A stretch of DNA of 44,970 nucleotides from Propionibacteriales bacterium (lineage in GTDB: Bacteria > Actinomycetota > Actinomycetes > Propionibacteriales > Nocardioidaceae), in contig WHTJ01000031.1 of the NCBI GenBank assembly GCA_009377795.1, positions 1 to 44,970 on the forward strand, given 5' to 3'. Position numbers and translations under genes: made by a program. Shown here in pieces: positions 26,405 through 36,647 of the stretch. Positions within the stretch are counted from its first letter, which is position 1. Each line of letters opens with the position of its first letter. The notes under the pieces are model-generated. The model saw only the letters and a list, made by a program, of their open reading frames with translations, did not search any database and was not told the origin of the DNA.

Positions 26405-26436
26405 CTTGACTTCAAGTTATGTTCAAGTTGAATGCT
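26405..26436 (+). promoter_or_regulatory. AT-rich regulated-promoter candidate with repeated TTCAAGTT
   Basis: TTGACT (26406-26411) and AATGCT (26431-26436) are 19 bp apart, the long spacing typical of MerR-regulated promoters. TTCAAGTT occurs twice in direct orientation, and CTTGA-CT-TCAAG and TTCAA-G-TTGAA are short dyads. The rest of the 404-bp glgE/exporter gap is GC-rich, so this patch stands out. No MerR gene is intact nearby. It may control the small frame at 26443 or the exporter genes. Confidence 0.4.
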
Positions 26437-26442
26437 CGGGGC

Positions 26443-26565
26443 ATGAACCAGAGTCCGCCGGTCCGCCGTACGTACACGGTCGGTGACCGCACAGTCCCCG
26501 CAACGGAGTACGTCCCGCCGGCCGGTCGGCCGCCGCGGCCGAGGGCTGTCGGAGGCGCCGTCTAG
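26443..26565 (+). CDS. Small 40-aa frame, possible MerR relic or leader peptide
   Basis: ATG 26443 opens a 40-codon frame 6 nt after the AATGCT element and ends at TAG 26563-26565. The product starts MNQSPPVRRTYTVGDRTV. The RTYTVGD stretch resembles the first strand of MerR regulators, but no HTH follows and the rest is Pro/Arg/Gly-rich. It may be a decayed regulator start, a leader peptide, or chance. The rest of 26257-26660 shows only the glgE promoter and the exporter ribosome site. Confidence 0.25.
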   Translation: MNQSPPVRRTYTVGDRTVPATEYVPPAGRPPRPRAVGGAV

Positions 26566-26660
26566 CGTCCGCCTCATGCGGAATGAAATCGGTGGACGGA
26601 CGGTTGGTCTGGTTGATCGAATGGCTGGGGCCGCCATAGCGACGAGGAGGGGTATCTCTG

Positions 26661-27632
26661 ATGGATCACGCAATCTGGGCCGAGGGGCTGGTCAAGCGAT
26701 TCGGTGAGACGACCGCGCTGGATGGGGTGGATCTCTCGGTGCGCACCGGCACGGTGTTGGGTCTGCTCGGCCCGAACGGCGCCGGCAAGACGACCGCGGT
26801 GCGGGTGCTGGCCACGCTGCTGCGGCCGGACGCCGGGCATGCGACCGTGGGTGGTTTCGACGTCGTCCGGGAGGCGCACCAGGTGCGGCAGCTGATCGGT
26901 CTGACTGGGCAGTACGCCGGGGTCGACGAGAACCTCACCGGCACCGAGAACCTCCTGCTGATCGGCCGCCTGCTGGGCATCGACCGGGCACGGGCCAAGG
27001 AGCGCGCCAAGGAGCTGCTGGCCGACTTCGGGTTGACCGACGCGGCGAGCCGGGCGGCCAAGACCTACTCCGGCGGGATGCGCCGGCGGCTGGATCTGGC
27101 GGCGAGCCTGGTGGGTCGGCCGCCGCTGCTGTATCTCGACGAGCCGACCACCGGACTGGATCCGCGAGCCCGGATGGAGCTGTGGGACCTGGTGCGGAGA
27201 CTGGTCGCCGACGGGGTGACGGTCCTGCTGACCACGCAGTATCTCGACGAGGCCGACGAGCTCGCCGACGAGATCATGGTCGTCGACCACGGCCGGGTGA
27301 TCGCCGCCGGAACCCCGGACGAGCTGAAGGCCAAGACCGGAGGCCAGACCCTGGCGGTGCGTCCGCAGGACGAGTCGCATCTGTCGGTGGTGACCTCGGT
27401 GGTCACCGAGCTCACCGAGGTCACGCCGGATGTGTCCGGACAGCTGGTGACCGCGCCGGTCAGCGACCCGGCGCTGCTTCCGGCCGTCGTACGCCGTCTC
27501 GACGACGCCGGGGTCGTGGTCACCGAGCTCACGTTGCGCAGCTCAAGCCTCGACGAGGTGTTCTTGTCGCTGACCGGGCACCCCGCAGAGGAACCCGACG
27601 AGACCAAGGAGACCGAGGGGGTCCCGGCATGA
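26661..27632 (+). CDS. ABC exporter ATPase, DrrA type
   Basis: The 323-aa ATPase has Walker A GPNGAGKTT, Q-loop GQYAGVDENLTGTENL, signature YSGGMRRRLDLA, Walker B LLYLDEPTTGLDP and the H-loop position occupied by Gln (LLTTQYLDEAD), as is common in DrrA-type exporters. The C-terminal DUF4162-like extension (LAVRPQDESHLSVVTSVV...SSSLDEVFLSLTG) is also DrrA-typical. ATG 26661 has GAGGAGG 10 nt upstream. It is coupled by ATGA to its permease. Such pairs export drugs or lipids; the substrate is unknown. Confidence 0.93.
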   Translation: MDHAIWAEGLVKRFGETTALDGVDLSVRTGTVLGLLGPNGAGKTTAVRVLATLLRPDAGHATVGGFDVVREAHQVRQLIGLTGQYAGVDENLTGTENLLLIGRLLGIDRARAKERAKELLADFGLTDAASRAAKTYSGGMRRRLDLAASLVGRPPLLYLDEPTTGLDPRARMELWDLVRRLVADGVTVLLTTQYLDEADELADEIMVVDHGRVIAAGTPDELKAKTGGQTLAVRPQDESHLSVVTSVVTELTEVTPDVSGQLVTAPVSDPALLPAVVRRLDDAGVVVTELTLRSSSLDEVFLSLTGHPAEEPDETKETEGVPA

Positions 27633-28462
27633 GCGCGCTCACGACCGCGGCCAAGACCAACACGATCGCCGCCGCCGCGGCGACGGCGCGTCCGCGAGTC
27701 AGTCCGGTCCAGGGGGCGCGACAGGCACTGACCCTGGCGTGGCGGACCATCGTGCAGATCCGGCACAACCCGTGGGAGCTGGGCGACTACAGCTTCCAGC
27801 CGATCCTGTTCGTGCTGCTGTTCACCTACATGTTCGGTGGCGCGATCGCCGGAGACACAGGGGACTATCTCAAGTTCGCGCTGCCCGGCCTGATCGTGAT
27901 GAACATGTTCTTCGTCACGATCTACGTCGGCACCGGGCTGAACACCGACCTGACCAAGGGCGTCTTCGATCGCCTGCGGTCGCTGCCGATCGCCCGGTGG
28001 GCGCCGCTTGCCGGCCGGATCGGGGCGGACCTGGTCAAGCACGCCTGGTCGATCTTCCTGCTGCTCGTGGTGGGCTTCATCCTCGGCTTCCGGGTCGATA
28101 CCTCGGTATGGGGTGTGCTGGGGATGGTCGCGTTGTTGCTGGTGTTCGCGCTGGCCTTCTCCTGGGTGTCGGTGCTGGTCGGAGTGTTGGCCAAGGACCC
28201 CGAGCACGTGCAGCTGTTCGGGTTCACCGCGCTGTTCCCGATCGTCTTCGTCAGCAACGTGTTCGTGCCCGCCGAGACGGTGCCGGGCTGGCTGAAGCCC
28301 GTCGTCGACGTCAACCCGGTGAGCATCCTCGCCGACGCCTCCCGTGGGTTGCTCACCGGCGGAGCGGTGGCCGAGCCGGCGACGTGGTCACTGGTGTGGG
28401 CGGTCGGGATCGTCGCGGTCTTCGCCCCGCTGTCGGTCTGGGCGCTCAAACGCAAGGTCTGA
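27629..28462 (+). CDS. ABC exporter permease, DrrB/ABC-2 type
   Basis: The 277-aa ABC-2 permease has an Ala/Thr-rich cytoplasmic N-terminus, then six helices including FQPILFVLLFTYMFGG, FALPGLIVMNMFFVTIYVG, HAWSIFLLLVVGFILGF, MVALLLVFALAFSWVSVLVGVL, GFTALFPIVFVSNVFVP and WSLVWAVGIVAVFAPLSVWAL. The DrrB-type segment GLNTDLTKGVFDRLRSLPIAR is clear. ATG 27629 overlaps the ATPase stop by 4 nt. The pair should form a drug or lipid efflux complex. Confidence 0.92.
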   Translation: MSALTTAAKTNTIAAAAATARPRVSPVQGARQALTLAWRTIVQIRHNPWELGDYSFQPILFVLLFTYMFGGAIAGDTGDYLKFALPGLIVMNMFFVTIYVGTGLNTDLTKGVFDRLRSLPIARWAPLAGRIGADLVKHAWSIFLLLVVGFILGFRVDTSVWGVLGMVALLLVFALAFSWVSVLVGVLAKDPEHVQLFGFTALFPIVFVSNVFVPAETVPGWLKPVVDVNPVSILADASRGLLTGGAVAEPATWSLVWAVGIVAVFAPLSVWALKRKV

Positions 28463-28470
28463 CGCCTCCC

Positions 28471-28536
28471 TCTTCGCGCCCCCTTCGCGCCGAGATTGCA
28501 GTTGTGGTCGACCCCAACTGCAAATCTCGGCGCGAG
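28471..28536. repeat. Core-repeat copy 6, near-perfect inverted repeat
   Basis: The left arm (28484-28504) has the exact core followed by GTTG and TGGTCG. The right arm (28515-28535) is its reverse complement with one extra A. A shortened echo, TTCGCGCC, precedes it at 28473. It lies between the convergent exporter and esterase genes. Confidence 0.8.
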
Positions 28537-28558
28537 TACGCGGCCGCGTGCGCCAGGA

Positions 28559-29587
28559 CTACGGAGCGAGCCGCTCGGCGAGGAACCGCAGTGACATCGG
28601 GTAGCGGTAGTCGATCGCGGTATGGGTGGCGTCGAAGAGCTCGAACCGCACGTCGGTGACCCCGATACCGGCCAGCGCGTCGCGGAACGCCTCCGCGGCG
28701 AGGTCGAGGTACCACTGGTCCTTGGTGCCGGCGTCGATCCAGATCGCGCGCAAACCGCGCAGCGCCTCGGCGTACCTTGGGACTATCCGGACGGGGTCCC
28801 AGTCCAGCCAGCGCTGCCACTCGTCCGGCCGAAGCACCCCGGTTCGCGGGTCGAACGGCAGCACCGGCGTGCCGTCGTCGCGGGCGGAGAAGCACGCGGA
28901 CACGCCCAGCATCATGAGCAGGGTCTCGTCGCCGTCCTTGGTGAACGCCGTGCGGGACCGGAAGTCGTCCCACCACTTCATGATGTCGCCGTCGTAGTCC
29001 CGCAGATGGCGCACCGACTTCCCGAACTCGGGGATGTAGCACAGCTCGTACAGCCCGTCGCCCGCGTGGGTCGCCAGACCGCCGAACAGGTCAGGTCGTA
29101 GCATCGGCGTGATCATCGCGCCGAAGCCGCCGCTCGACTTGCCCGCGATGCCGCGATGCGCGGGCCCGGTGAGGGTGCGGTAGTTCTGGTCGACGTACGG
29201 CACCACCTCGTCGCACAGGTACGTGTGGTAGCGGCCGGTGCCCGGCGAGTCGACGAACTGGGAGCCGCCGTACGCCGTCCACGCGTCGACCAGGACCACC
29301 AGGCACGGGGGAGCGGAGCCCTCGGCGAACAGCGCGTCCGCCGCGACGGGGTACGGCGTGCGGTACGGGCTCCGGTTGAACCACATCCGGACCTCACCGG
29401 TGTAACCCTGGATCACGTACACCGCGGGATAACGGCGCTCCGGCTCGTCGTCGTATCCCGGCGGGAGGTACACATAGAGCGGACGGTCGGCCGGATCTCC
29501 GAGCGGATTGCCCGCCAAGACCTCCGAGCGGAATGCGACCCGGTCGATCCGGCCGGCCAGCTCCCCGTCCATGTCCCACAGCGCCAT
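28559..29587 (-). CDS. Alpha/beta-hydrolase, putative esterase (esterase D/PF00756 type)
   Basis: The 342-aa protein has the layout of PF00756 esterases: RPLYVYLPPGYDDEPERRYPAVYVIQGYTG, a WFNRS segment, the nucleophile elbow GIAGKSSGGFGAM, and likely acid and base in AIWIDAGTKDQWYLD and FELFDATHTAIDYRY. No signal peptide is visible, so it is probably cytoplasmic. ATG 29587 is preceded by GAGGAGCAGGAG. The upstream frame to 29641 runs into a palindrome and is less likely. It sits between the exporter pair and glgP, an insertion relative to the Streptomyces glgE-glgP order. Substrate unknown. Confidence 0.82.
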   Translation of the reverse strand: MALWDMDGELAGRIDRVAFRSEVLAGNPLGDPADRPLYVYLPPGYDDEPERRYPAVYVIQGYTGEVRMWFNRSPYRTPYPVAADALFAEGSAPPCLVVLVDAWTAYGGSQFVDSPGTGRYHTYLCDEVVPYVDQNYRTLTGPAHRGIAGKSSGGFGAMITPMLRPDLFGGLATHAGDGLYELCYIPEFGKSVRHLRDYDGDIMKWWDDFRSRTAFTKDGDETLLMMLGVSACFSARDDGTPVLPFDPRTGVLRPDEWQRWLDWDPVRIVPRYAEALRGLRAIWIDAGTKDQWYLDLAAEAFRDALAGIGVTDVRFELFDATHTAIDYRYPMSLRFLAERLAP

Positions 29588-29620
29588 CTCCTGCTCCTCA
29601 CCCGGCTCGAGCCCTCGACG

Positions 29621-29659
29621 TGTCAGGCGGAGGTGCGCCATGGCACCCTCCGCCTGACA
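29621..29659. repeat. Inverted repeat, TGTCAGGCGG family, copy a
   Basis: TGTCAGGCGGAGG at the left pairs with CCTCCGCCTGACA at the right around GTGC-type inner arms, with one unpaired base. It lies 34 bp upstream of the esterase start, in the esterase/glgP divergent gap. It could be an operator or a small palindromic element. Confidence 0.7.
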
Positions 29660-29682
29660 CCATCACAGACCGCGAGCCTGCT

Positions 29683-29722
29683 GTCAGGCGATTAGTGCGC
29701 CGTGGCGCACTGTCTGCCTGAC
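29683..29722. repeat. Inverted repeat, TGTCAGGC family, copy b
   Basis: The symmetric layout is GTCAGGC, 5 nt, GTGCGCC, 2 nt, GGCGCAC, 5 nt, GCCTGAC. Outer and inner arms pair perfectly. The outer arm and the GTGCGCC-type inner arm resemble copy a, so the two form a related pair 24 bp apart. Confidence 0.75.
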
Positions 29723-29835
29723 GGGGGAGGGCGGCCGGGCGCTGCCGGGCGCGACCGGGCGCGACCTCCGGCTATGGTGCGAGATCGGGCTGTCTCGCCG
29801 CGTGTCGTGGATTCGCCAACCGCCACGGACGCCAT

Positions 29836-29841
29836 TACGGT
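29836..29841 (+). promoter_or_regulatory. -10 box (TACGGT) for leaderless glgP
   Basis: TACGGT ends 6 nt before GTG 29848, and no ribosome site is visible. It supports GTG 29848 over the TTG at 29842. Confidence 0.5.
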
Positions 29842-29847
29842 TTGCGC

Positions 29848-32433
29848 GTGCGAGCGATACGTCGATTCACCGTCCGCCCGGTTCTACCGGAGCCGTTACG
29901 GCCCCTGGGGGAGCTGGCGCACAACCTGCGCTGGTCCTGGCATCTGGAGTCCCAGGACCTGTTCGTGGACGTGGACGCCGACCTGTGGGAGGCCAGCGGC
30001 CACGATCCGGTCCAGCTGCTGGGCGCGGTCTCGTCCGCCCGGCTGGACCAGCTGGCGGCGGACCGGCGGTTCCTCCGCCGGCTCGATCTGGCGAGCGCTG
30101 ACCTGGACGAGTACCTCACCGGCGACCGCTGGTACCAGTCCCTGCCGGGCGGCAAGCCGGAGCAGATCGCGTACTTCTCGCCCGAGTTCGGCATCACGTC
30201 GGTCCTGCCGCAGTACTCCGGCGGCCTCGGCATCCTGGCCGGCGACCACCTGAAGACCGCCAGCGATCTCGGCGTACCCATGATCGGCGTCGGGCTGCTC
30301 TACCGGCAGGGCTACTTCGTGCAGTCGCTGTCCAAGGAGGGGTGGCAGCAGGAGCGCTACCCGGTGCTCGACCCTGACGGCCTGCCGTTGACCCTCCTCC
30401 GCGAGGCGGACGGGTCCCCGGCGACGGTCACCGTGGGCCTGCCCGGCGAGCACAACCTGGTCGGCCGGATCTGGGTCGCCCAGGTGGGCCGGGTCCCGTT
30501 GCTGCTGCTGGAGTCGGACGAGGAGGCGTCCGGCGCGGGGCGCGACGTGACGGACCGGCTGTACGGCGGCGGCGGCGAGCACCGGGTGCTGCAGGAGATG
30601 CTGCTCGGCATCGGCGGGGTACGCGCGCTGCGCACGTACGCCCGGCTCACCGGAACCCCCGATCCCGAGGTCTTCCACACCAACGAGGGCCACGCCGGAT
30701 TTCTCGGCCTGGAACGAATCCGCGAGCTGACCGCCGAGCGGGAGCTGGACTTCGACACCGCTCTGGAGCTGAGCCGGGCGGGCACCGTCTTCACCACCCA
30801 CACCCCGGTCCCGGCCGGCATCGACCGGTTCCCTCGGGAGCTGATCGAGCAGTACTTCGGCGCCGATGACGTCACCAAGGCAGTGCCGGTCGACCGCATC
30901 CTCGGGCTCGGCGCGGAGACCTACGAGGGCGGCGATCCCGGGGTGTTCAACATGGCCGTCATGGGCCTGCGTCTCGCCCAGCGGGCCAACGGCGTCAGCC
31001 GGTTGCACGGCGTGGTCAGCCGGGACATGTTCTCCGGGTTGTGGCCCGGGTTCGAGGCCCCGGAGGTGCCGATCACGTCGATCACGAACGGCGTCCACGC
31101 TCCCACGTGGGTGGCCCGGGAGGTGTTCGAGCTCGGCGCCCGGGAGGGCAGCGAGGAGCTCATCGAGCAGGCGCGCGGGTGGGACGCCGTGGACCGGATC
31201 TCCAGCCGCGCCATCTGGGACACCAAGCGCGCGCTGCGCCGGAAATTCGTCGAGGACGTACGGACCCGGCTGCGGGAGTCCTGGCTGAACCGCGGCGGTA
31301 CGCCGGCCGAGCTGGGCTGGATCGACAACGTGCTGGACCACGACGTGCTCACGGTCGGGTTCGCCCGGCGGGTCCCGTCGTACAAGCGGCTCACGCTGAT
31401 GCTCCGCGACCCGGAGCGGCTGAAGTCGCTGCTGCTCGATCCGGAGCGGCCGATCCAGCTGGTGATCGCCGGCAAGGCGCACCCGGCCGACGACGGCGGC
31501 AAGCGGCTGATCCAGGACATGGTGCGCTTCGCCGACGACCCGGCGGTCCGGCACCGGATCGTCTTCCTGCCCAACTACGACATCTCGATGGCGCAGCCGA
31601 TGTACCCGGGCTGCGACGTCTGGCTCAACAACCCGCTCCGCCCGTACGAGGCGTGCGGCACCTCCGGGATGAAGGCCGCGCTCAACGGCGGGCTGAACCT
31701 CTCCATCCGGGACGGCTGGTGGGACGAGTGGTGCGACGGCAACAACGGCTGGGCCATCCCGTCGGCCGAGGGTGTGGAGGATCCCGACCGGCGCGACGAC
31801 CTCGAAGCGGCCGCGCTGTACGACCTGATCGAGAACGAGGTCGCTCCCCGCTTCTACGACTCGGATGCGGACGGCCTGCCGATCCGGTGGATCGAGATGG
31901 TGCGACACACCCTGAAGTCGCTCGGGCCGAAGGTCCTGGCCTCACGCATGGTCCGGGACTACGTGCAGCAGCTCTACACTCCGGCGGCGGTGACCTCGCG
32001 GGCCCTGAACGACAACTTCACCGGCGCGACCGACCTGGCGCACTGGAAGCAGCGGGTGCGGGAGGCCTGGCCCTCGGTTCGGGTCGATCACGTGGAGTCG
32101 TCCGGCGTGGGCGACTCCCCGGAGATCGGGGACACCCTGAGCGTCGCGGTCTACACCTCGCTGGGCGCGCTCTCGCCGCCCGATGTCGACGTACAGGTCG
32201 TGTATGGCCTGGTGGACACCGGCGACCAGCTCGCGGAGTCCGAGACGGTGTCGCTCGACCACACCGACTCCTACGAGGCCGGACGGCACCGGTTCGCCGG
32301 GCGGGTCGATCTGACCCGGAACGGGCCGTTCGGATACACCGTACGAGTGCTGCCGCGGCACGAGCTGCTGACCTCCGGCTCCGAGCTCGGGCTCGTCTCC
32401 TGGCCCACGCAGGTCGACGACAGCCACGGATAG
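29848..32433 (+). CDS. glgP: Alpha-glucan (glycogen) phosphorylase, short GT35 type
   Basis: The 861-aa enzyme phosphorolyses glycogen to glucose-1-phosphate using pyridoxal phosphate. It begins VRAIRRFTVRPVLPEPLRPLGELAHNLRWSW, as the actinobacterial enzymes do, and shows AYFSPEFGITSVLPQYSGGLGILAGDHLKTASDLG, VFHTNEGHAGFLGLERI, TTHTPVPAGIDRF and the PLP lysine in EACGTSGMKAALNGGLNLSI. A C-terminal domain after about residue 720 is typical of this group. It corresponds to SCO5444, but here the drug-type exporter and esterase separate it from glgE. Start GTG 29848 rests on the -10 box and homology. Confidence 0.95.
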   Translation: MRAIRRFTVRPVLPEPLRPLGELAHNLRWSWHLESQDLFVDVDADLWEASGHDPVQLLGAVSSARLDQLAADRRFLRRLDLASADLDEYLTGDRWYQSLPGGKPEQIAYFSPEFGITSVLPQYSGGLGILAGDHLKTASDLGVPMIGVGLLYRQGYFVQSLSKEGWQQERYPVLDPDGLPLTLLREADGSPATVTVGLPGEHNLVGRIWVAQVGRVPLLLLESDEEASGAGRDVTDRLYGGGGEHRVLQEMLLGIGGVRALRTYARLTGTPDPEVFHTNEGHAGFLGLERIRELTAERELDFDTALELSRAGTVFTTHTPVPAGIDRFPRELIEQYFGADDVTKAVPVDRILGLGAETYEGGDPGVFNMAVMGLRLAQRANGVSRLHGVVSRDMFSGLWPGFEAPEVPITSITNGVHAPTWVAREVFELGAREGSEELIEQARGWDAVDRISSRAIWDTKRALRRKFVEDVRTRLRESWLNRGGTPAELGWIDNVLDHDVLTVGFARRVPSYKRLTLMLRDPERLKSLLLDPERPIQLVIAGKAHPADDGGKRLIQDMVRFADDPAVRHRIVFLPNYDISMAQPMYPGCDVWLNNPLRPYEACGTSGMKAALNGGLNLSIRDGWWDEWCDGNNGWAIPSAEGVEDPDRRDDLEAAALYDLIENEVAPRFYDSDADGLPIRWIEMVRHTLKSLGPKVLASRMVRDYVQQLYTPAAVTSRALNDNFTGATDLAHWKQRVREAWPSVRVDHVESSGVGDSPEIGDTLSVAVYTSLGALSPPDVDVQVVYGLVDTGDQLAESETVSLDHTDSYEAGRHRFAGRVDLTRNGPFGYTVRVLPRHELLTSGSELGLVSWPTQVDDSHG

Positions 32434-32453
32434 GCTGTCACCCGACGCCATTT

Positions 32454-32536
32454 GCGTGGCGTGTTCTGGTTGTGATCTCCGAGGGAATCCAGCCGTTTCG
32501 CGCCACGCAACGTGCGACCGCAGCCAGAACACGCCA
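32454..32536. repeat. Large imperfect inverted repeat after glgP
   Basis: TGGCGTGTTCTGGTTG (32457-32472) pairs with CAGCCAGAACACGCCA (32521-32536) with one G:T-type difference. GCGTGGCG and CGCCACGC (32501-32508) form an alternative inner pairing. It begins 21 bp after the glgP stop and may end that transcript. The rest of the 234-bp gap to 32667 shows no other clear signal. Confidence 0.65.
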
Positions 32537-32667
32537 CCTGACGGGTCGGCGAGGCGGCGCCGGGTAAAGAAATCCGGACCCGAACTCGAAGTCACGGTTC
32601 GGTGACCCCTTGCCGATGCATCATCGGGGGTGAACTCGGGGACTGGCCACGACGATGGAGGAGCAGG

Positions 32668-32934
32668 GTGACCAATCTCGCGATGCTCGCCGAGGAACTG
32701 CGCCAGTTCGCCGGTGCCGTCCGCGTCGCGGGCGACGACGTCGCAGGCGCCGCGCGGCAGGCGGGTGCCGCGCCGGTCGACCGGATAGGGCCGGCGGTGC
32801 TGGACTCCGCGGTCCTCGAGCTGCAGCAGGAGACCACCGGCGGCCTGGACCGCCTCACCGCCGCGGCCCGGGAGCTCGATGACGCGCTGGTCCGGCTGGC
32901 GGAGCGATCCGGCACCCTCGCGGAGGGCGGCTGA
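32668..32934 (+). CDS. Small helical protein, ESX/WXG100-like (tentative)
   Basis: The 88-aa, almost wholly helical protein starts at GTG 32668 with GGAGGAG at 32657-32663. It reads TNLAMLAEELRQFAGAVRVAGDDVAGAARQAGA, a centre with few helix formers (APVDRIGPAVLDSAV), then ELQQETTGGLDRLTAAARELDDALVRLAERSG. Two amphipathic helices around a turn and a size near 90 aa fit the general shape of type VII secretion targets, but no WXG triad is present. It is first of three tightly packed genes. Family assignment is uncertain. Confidence 0.6.
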   Translation: MTNLAMLAEELRQFAGAVRVAGDDVAGAARQAGAAPVDRIGPAVLDSAVLELQQETTGGLDRLTAAARELDDALVRLAERSGTLAEGG

Positions 32935-32936
32935 TC

Positions 32937-33770
32937 ATGGTCGCCGAGTCCGAGGACGTCACGCTCGACGGCGCACCGCATGCGGTCGAGGATCTCACCA
33001 CCCATCTCCAACGAACGGCGTTGTCCGTGCGCAACGCGTCCGACAGCTTCGCCGCGGTGGGCCGCGCCGGCGCGTTGTGGGACGGCGACGTCGCCCAGGG
33101 CTTCCTGCATCACGTCCACGAGGTGTCCCGCCGCCTGGACACCATCGAGGAGGAGCTGCGGGACGCCGACGTCGGCCTGCGGGCCTGGCGAGCCGGGTTC
33201 GAGGAGCGGCTGGCGCGGCTGAGCCACCTGCAGGACCAGTACCGCGCGCTCCCCCGGCCGGCGGACGAGCTCGACGACGGCACCGACGCCCGCGAGCGGC
33301 TGCGTGCCGAGATGGAGCAGGTCCGCGACGACCACGAACGGGAGGCCGGGCACGCCGCGAACCACCTCAGCCAGGCGGCCCGCGCGCTCGCGTCCGCCGG
33401 GAGCATCGACGTCTCCACCTGGGTGGCCGAGGCAGAGGCCCGGGTGCGCGAGATGGACGAGCAGATCAGCACGTGGATCGACTCGCAGGGCGGCCCGCTG
33501 TCCGACGCGGTCTCGTCCATGGGGCAGGCGACCGCGCTCAGCGCCACGGTGAGCGAGGCCGCGGGCGCGGTCACTCCCGGAGCCACCGCGGCGCTGACCG
33601 CCGCGGTGGTCAGCGTGGCGGCCACCGCGCCCGGCTCGCACCGGCTGGTCGCGGCCGCGCGCAAGGCGCAGCGGCCGATCCCGGTCGAGGCCCTCCCGCG
33701 GGCCACGTTCGCGCCAGGGGGACGGCACCGATCGACAGACTCCGGCGGCGGTGGGAGCATCAGGTGGTGA
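32937..33770 (+). CDS. Long helical protein, possible type VII secretion-associated
   Basis: The 277-aa protein begins 2 nt after the previous stop. Residues about 15-190 are heptad-rich helices (AVEDLTTHLQRTALSVRNASDSFAAVGRAGALWDGDVAQGFLHHVHEVSRRLDTIEEELRDADVGLRAWR). WDGDVAQGF occupies a turn between helices, like the W-x-G turn of WXG100 proteins. After about 190 come an Ala/Thr/Val-rich stretch (AGAVTPGATAALTAAVVSVAATAPGS) and a basic, Gly-rich tail. This suggests an ESX-like substrate or chaperone without an enzymatic domain. No secretion machinery genes are present here, so the role is inferred only. Confidence 0.6.
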   Translation: MVAESEDVTLDGAPHAVEDLTTHLQRTALSVRNASDSFAAVGRAGALWDGDVAQGFLHHVHEVSRRLDTIEEELRDADVGLRAWRAGFEERLARLSHLQDQYRALPRPADELDDGTDARERLRAEMEQVRDDHEREAGHAANHLSQAARALASAGSIDVSTWVAEAEARVREMDEQISTWIDSQGGPLSDAVSSMGQATALSATVSEAAGAVTPGATAALTAAVVSVAATAPGSHRLVAAARKAQRPIPVEALPRATFAPGGRHRSTDSGGGGSIRW

Positions 33771-34417
33771 TCTCGCCCACCGAGCAGCTGCCCGGCGTAT
33801 CGCTCAAGCTCCCCTCCGACTTCCACCTGCTGCCGCTCGATCCGGACCTCGCCAACCGGGTCGCGGCGCAGTCAGAGCTGCTCGACGCGCTTCCGCTCGC
33901 GGGCGGCGACCGGCGGGAGCTGGTGGCGCTGTACGTCGAGGCGCTCGCCACCCGGCTGCGCGACGCCGACGTCGCGGGTGCGGCGTTCTGCGCCGTACGC
34001 ATCGACGACCATGCCTCGACGGCCACCCTGACCGTGGGCTACCACTCCACGGCGACCACCGACCGGACCCTCGCCCTGCTCGGCACCGTGGCCACCCTGC
34101 GCGGCTCCGAGGACATGACCAGCGTGGAGACCACGACCTATGCCGGTCACCCGGCCGCGACCTGGATCGCCGAGCGGGTGCTTCCGGGCTCCGACGGCGG
34201 CGCCGACGACCTCGTCCTTCGCGAGCTGCAGGTGCTCGTGCAGGCACCCGAGGAGCCGGTCGCCGTGCTCATCACGCTCGCCACGCCGAACCTCGAGGAC
34301 TGGCCGATCTACCGCGACGTGGTGCGGTCGATCTGCGAGACCATCGAGTTCCAGCCCGCGCTCGACTCCGAGGAGTCCGACCACGGGCGGGTCCTGCTGC
34401 TGCCGGTCGGCGACGGT

Positions 34418-34438
<21 letters not shown>
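33767..34438 (+). CDS. Alpha/beta protein of unknown function, LpqN/PsbP-like pattern
   Basis: The 223-aa protein starts at GTG 33767 (GTGA overlap; GTG 33764 is an in-frame alternative with GGGAG upstream). It has LPGVSLKLPSDFHLLPLDPDLANRVAAQSELL, a helix (DRRELVALYVEALATRLRDADVAGAAFCAVRI), then beta strands and the C-terminal block EPVAVLITLATPNLEDWPIYRDVVRSICETIEF, which resembles the end of Mog1/PsbP/LpqN folds. Such proteins occur beside ESX-type genes in other actinobacteria. Its last 21 nt overlap the end of glgX on the other strand. Function unknown. Confidence 0.6.
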
Positions 34439-36529
<2,091 letters not shown>

Positions 36530-36604
36530 CCGGTCATCTTCGCCGATCGTCCCGCGAGACTCCCGTGCCGGGGCCGCGCGCCGTGTGCCGTTCCGGGCAT
36601 GGCT

Positions 36605-36610
36605 TAAGCT
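36605..36610 (+). promoter_or_regulatory. Possible -10 box (TAAGCT) for the enoyl-CoA hydratase gene
   Basis: TAAGCT lies 37 nt before GTG 36648 and fits TANNNT. This gene has a Shine-Dalgarno sequence, so a normal leader is expected. No clear -35 is visible. Confidence 0.3.
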
Positions 36611-36647
36611 CCAGGGCACGAAAGGCTGTCCCGCGCGAGGAGGACCG

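Noticed and set aside
7191-28536. The spaced repeats as a CRISPR array
   Set aside because: The copies are kilobases apart with genes between them, not regularly spaced, and no cas genes are present.
29896-31908. Minus-strand frame of 670 codons opposite glgP
   Set aside because: Antisense to an intact phosphorylase. No ribosome site or motif.
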